64,000 nucleotides of DNA from Sphingomonas anseongensis (GTDB lineage: Bacteria > Pseudomonadota > Alphaproteobacteria > Sphingomonadales > Sphingomonadaceae): assembly GCF_023516495.1 (NCBI RefSeq), contig NZ_JAMGBC010000001.1, forward strand, positions 1,884,501-1,948,500, given 5' to 3'. The notes under the pieces were generated by a model. It ran no database searches. It had not been told where the DNA came from and saw only the letters and a program-made list of their open reading frames with translations. This document shows, one piece after another, positions 61,973 through 64,000 of this stretch (positions are counted from its first letter, which is position 1; every line of letters begins with the position of its first letter). Both the position numbers and the translations under genes were made by a program.

Positions 61973-62631
61973 CAGCGTCCCTCGCGCATCTTTTCTCTTC
62001 GCTCGAGTTCCTGTTCGCTCGGCGGCTTGGTTTCGAAGCTGCCCGTCTGGACATCGCCCGCCGGTTCGTAAGTCGCGATGACCACGCCTGTGTTCGAGAC
62101 GAAGTGATCGACCAGCTTCAGCGTGCCCGCTTCCAGCGAGCCGTCGAAGATGCTTTTGCCTTCGCCCAGGACGACGGGGAAGGTCATCAGCATCAGCCGG
62201 TCGATCAGCCTGGCCGAAAGCAGGCCGGGATAAAGCGTGCTGCTTCCCTGGATGAGCAGGTCGCGGCCCTCGCTTCGCTTCAGCTCAGCGACCGCCTCGG
62301 AGGTCTCGCCTGCCAGACGATGGCTGTTCTGCCACTCCAGCGGCTCGTCGGAATGGGTTAGCACATATTTGTTGATGCCCTGGAATTTCTCGCCGACCGG
62401 ATTGTCCTGGTTGTAGGGCCAGTAGCCGGCAAAGATGTCGTACGTCCGCTTGCCCAGAAGCAGGTCGTAGTCGCCCATGATGACGCCCTCGAATGGGCCC
62501 ATGTCCTCGCCCCAGAGCGGCTGTACCCAGCCCCCGAACCGGAAGCTGCTGGTGGGATCCTCCTCGGGTCCGCCCGGAGCCTGCATGACCCCGTCGAGCG
62601 ACTGGAACACCGCGCCGGTAAGCTTACGCAT
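61969..62631 (-). CDS. Dihydrofolate reductase-like (RibD C-terminal) protein
   Basis: The 220-residue protein begins MRKLTGAVFQSLDGVMQAPG, with GVIMGDYDLLLGKRTYDIF and LIQGSSTLYPGLL, as in the RibD C-terminal/YyaP group. Not a classical folate enzyme, it is widespread as a putative reductase. It overlaps the SRPBCC gene by 8 bases. Confidence 0.88.
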   Translation of the reverse strand: MRKLTGAVFQSLDGVMQAPGGPEEDPTSSFRFGGWVQPLWGEDMGPFEGVIMGDYDLLLGKRTYDIFAGYWPYNQDNPVGEKFQGINKYVLTHSDEPLEWQNSHRLAGETSEAVAELKRSEGRDLLIQGSSTLYPGLLSARLIDRLMLMTFPVVLGEGKSIFDGSLEAGTLKLVDHFVSNTGVVIATYEPAGDVQTGSFETKPPSEQELERREKMREGRW

Positions 62632-63094
62632 GCGCCGGAACGCCTTCCGCAAGCCCGGCCAGCTGCTCGGCAACGGCGTTCCAGCCTTGCTCGAAGCCCA
62701 TCTCGCGGTGCTTTTCCATCGCCTCGGCCGTCCAGTGGCGGGCGGTTGCCCGGTACAAAGTGCCGTCGCCGTCGGGCTCGATCTCGAAGATGCCCACCAT
62801 GAACGGCTCGTGCGGCTTCCACCCTGGCGTGAAGGCGTCGGTGAAGGCGAAGCGCCGCTCGGGCTCATACTCCAGGAGGACTCCGCCGACGCTCTCCTCG
62901 CCCTGGCAATCGGCTTCGCCGTTGGGGCCGCGCATGATGAGGTGGAAAGCGCCTCCGGCTTTCCATTCCAGCTTGTCGATCGTGGTCGACCACGGCTTCG
63001 GGCACCACCATTCTGTGATGCGGTCGGTCATCACCTGCCACACTCGCGACGGAGGCGCGTCGATCCGCCGTTCGACCGAGAGATCGTAGCTCAT
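62624..63094 (-). CDS. SRPBCC/AHSA1-like domain protein
   Basis: The 156-residue protein has the AHSA1 pattern DLSVERRIDAPPSRVWQVMTD, then FAFTDAF and a C-terminal helix (GWNAVAEQLAGLAEG). It has a helix-grip fold that binds lipids or polyketides. It overlaps the VOC gene by ATGA. Confidence 0.92.
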   Translation of the reverse strand: MSYDLSVERRIDAPPSRVWQVMTDRITEWWCPKPWSTTIDKLEWKAGGAFHLIMRGPNGEADCQGEESVGGVLLEYEPERRFAFTDAFTPGWKPHEPFMVGIFEIEPDGDGTLYRATARHWTAEAMEKHREMGFEQGWNAVAEQLAGLAEGVPAHA

Positions 63095-63585
63095 GCTTCC
63101 ACTCCTTCGACCGCACGGTCGAGAGCAGCAATGTCGATCTTGGTCATGTCCATCATCGCGGTGAAGGCGCGCTTAGCGCGCTCGCCGCCCTCGCTCATCA
63201 GGTCCATCAGCCGCTGCGGAGTGATCTGCCAGGAATAGCCCCAGCGATCCTTGCACCAGCCGCAGGCGCTTTCCTGGCCGCCATTCTGGGTGATGGCGTT
63301 CCAATAGCGGTCGGTCTCTTCCTGGTCGGCAGTGAAGACCATGAAGCTGACGGCCTCGTTCGGCTTGAAATTGGGGCCGCCGTTCAATCCATAGAAGGGG
63401 CGGCCGAGGACGGTGAACTCGACGGTCAGCTCTTCGCCCTCCTCGCCGCCGGGATAGTCGGTGGGGGCAGGGTTGCGATGGCCGACATGGCTGTCGGGGA
63501 AAACGGAAGCGTAGAATTCGGCCGCCTTGCGCGCCTCGCCTTTGTCGAACCACAGGCAGGTGGTCAGTCTGTTGTCAGCCATCAT
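63091..63585 (-). CDS. VOC family protein, PhnB/3-demethylubiquinone methyltransferase-like
   Basis: The 164-residue protein has TTCLWFDKGEARKAAEFYAS, then NGGPNFKPNEAVSFMVF, CGWCKDRWGYSWQITPQRL, the PhnB-like subfamily of VOC proteins. A GAGGAGAG site precedes the ATG. Its function is unknown. Confidence 0.9.
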   Translation of the reverse strand: MMADNRLTTCLWFDKGEARKAAEFYASVFPDSHVGHRNPAPTDYPGGEEGEELTVEFTVLGRPFYGLNGGPNFKPNEAVSFMVFTADQEETDRYWNAITQNGGQESACGWCKDRWGYSWQITPQRLMDLMSEGGERAKRAFTAMMDMTKIDIAALDRAVEGVEA

Positions 63586-63593
63586 TGCTCTCC

Positions 63594-64000
63594 TCATTCG
63601 CCGCCGACGAGCGCGAATTCGGCGCCCTGGGGATCCGTCCCGATGAGGATCCAGTCGCCCGTCGGCACCTGGTGCGGGCCCATGGCGATCGTGCCGCCGC
63701 CCGATTCCGCGGCTGCTTTCGCCACCGCGATCGAGGGAACTCGGAAATAATAGCGCCACTTGGGCTGCTGGCCCGGCATCACTCCGCAGACCGCGCCGAT
63801 GCGGACTCCACCATGATCCCAGAAGCGGTATTTCCCCATCGCGCCCATATCCATGAAGTCGTCGCTGACCCAGCCGAAACGCTCGCCGTAGAACCCTCGG
63901 GCGGCTTCGGGATCGCTGGTCGAGAGCTCGTTCCAGCCAACCCTTTCGACTTCGGTCGGGGAAAAGACGTCGCTCCTGGCGTCGGGATCGCCGCCGGGTG
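63594..64000 (-). CDS. VOC family protein, C-terminal domain (cut by window edge)
   Basis: About 135 codons open at the window edge: VGWNELSTSDPEAARGFYGE, FDMGAMGKYRFWD-like segments and a PTGDWILIGTDPQGAEFAL end, typical of a glyoxalase/VOC domain. A second domain is expected outside. It stands before the PhnB-like gene in the same chain. Confidence 0.85.
   Translation of the reverse strand, partial: PGGDPDARSDVFSPTEVERVGWNELSTSDPEAARGFYGERFGWVSDDFMDMGAMGKYRFWDHGGVRIGAVCGVMPGQQPKWRYYFRVPSIAVAKAAAESGGGTIAMGPHQVPTGDWILIGTDPQGAEFALVGGE

Overview
The window is GC-rich chromosomal DNA from an alphaproteobacterium, most likely a member of the Sphingomonadaceae with a compact genome. The evidence is the run rpmF-plsX-fabH-ihfA-merR, together with gapR, mipZ, a class I lysyl-tRNA synthetase, the nusB-thiL-hppA order and the bolA/J-domain pair. 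Genes are packed very tightly. No gene-free stretch exceeds about 200 bases; the longest is 47389-47579, the divergent space before pccB. I saw no insertion sequence, prophage, CRISPR array or rRNA. The only tRNA found is tRNA-Phe (GAA).

Layout. 1-4014 (minus): an aromatic-CoA type operon of alpha/beta hydrolase, thiolase, YdeI-like protein, TonB-like protein and a salicylyl/anthraniloyl-CoA hydroxylase cut by the window edge. 4152-10090: an RcnB-like protein, a DUF885 lipoprotein, an Lrp regulator, an S41 protease and an L,D-transpeptidase. 10240-14950: class I LysRS, a DinG-like helicase and a MerR regulator. 14954-17592 (minus): rpmF-plsX-fabH-ihfA. 17727-19645: an MBL hydrolase and an M19 dipeptidase. 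19967-25071: a ligase-associated DNA damage locus (PdeM, DEXH helicase, beta-CASP exonuclease) with extra small genes and no ligase. 25068-30255: a second L,D-transpeptidase, an OmpA-like protein, a phosphomannomutase, MipZ, PanC and a SEL1-like protein. 30259-37800 (minus): pal-like, tolB, ybgC, a DUF3089 lipase, ruvB, ruvA, ruvC and yebC, interrupted by one divergent M19 gene. 37815-41273: gapR, pyk, nnrD and a histidine phosphatase. 41351-47388: a carbohydrate cluster with two paralogous glycosidases, a GH43-like enzyme, UDP-galactopyranose mutase and a glycosyltransferase. 47580-51120: pccB, osmC, methylmalonyl-CoA epimerase, msrB and msrA. 51183-53229 (minus): infA, maf, an RNase E/G-like gene, yacG and tRNA-Phe. 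53305-64000: a quinone oxidoreductase, hppA, thiL, nusB, a hydrolase, pirin, bolA, a J-domain protein, and a chained operon of VOC, VOC, SRPBCC, DHFR-like and GST genes.

Two features of organisation stand out. First, many same-strand neighbours share a 4-base stop/start overlap NTGA, and all four NTG codons occur. ruvC and the DEXH helicase can only be given their full conserved N-termini by starting at CTG inside a CTGA overlap. Second, several convergent gene pairs share or abut their stop codons (CTAG or TGATCA), leaving no room for conventional terminators. The most interesting functional loci are the ligase-less DNA-repair locus, the ybgC-tolB junction that lacks tolQRA, and the probable galactofuranose cluster.
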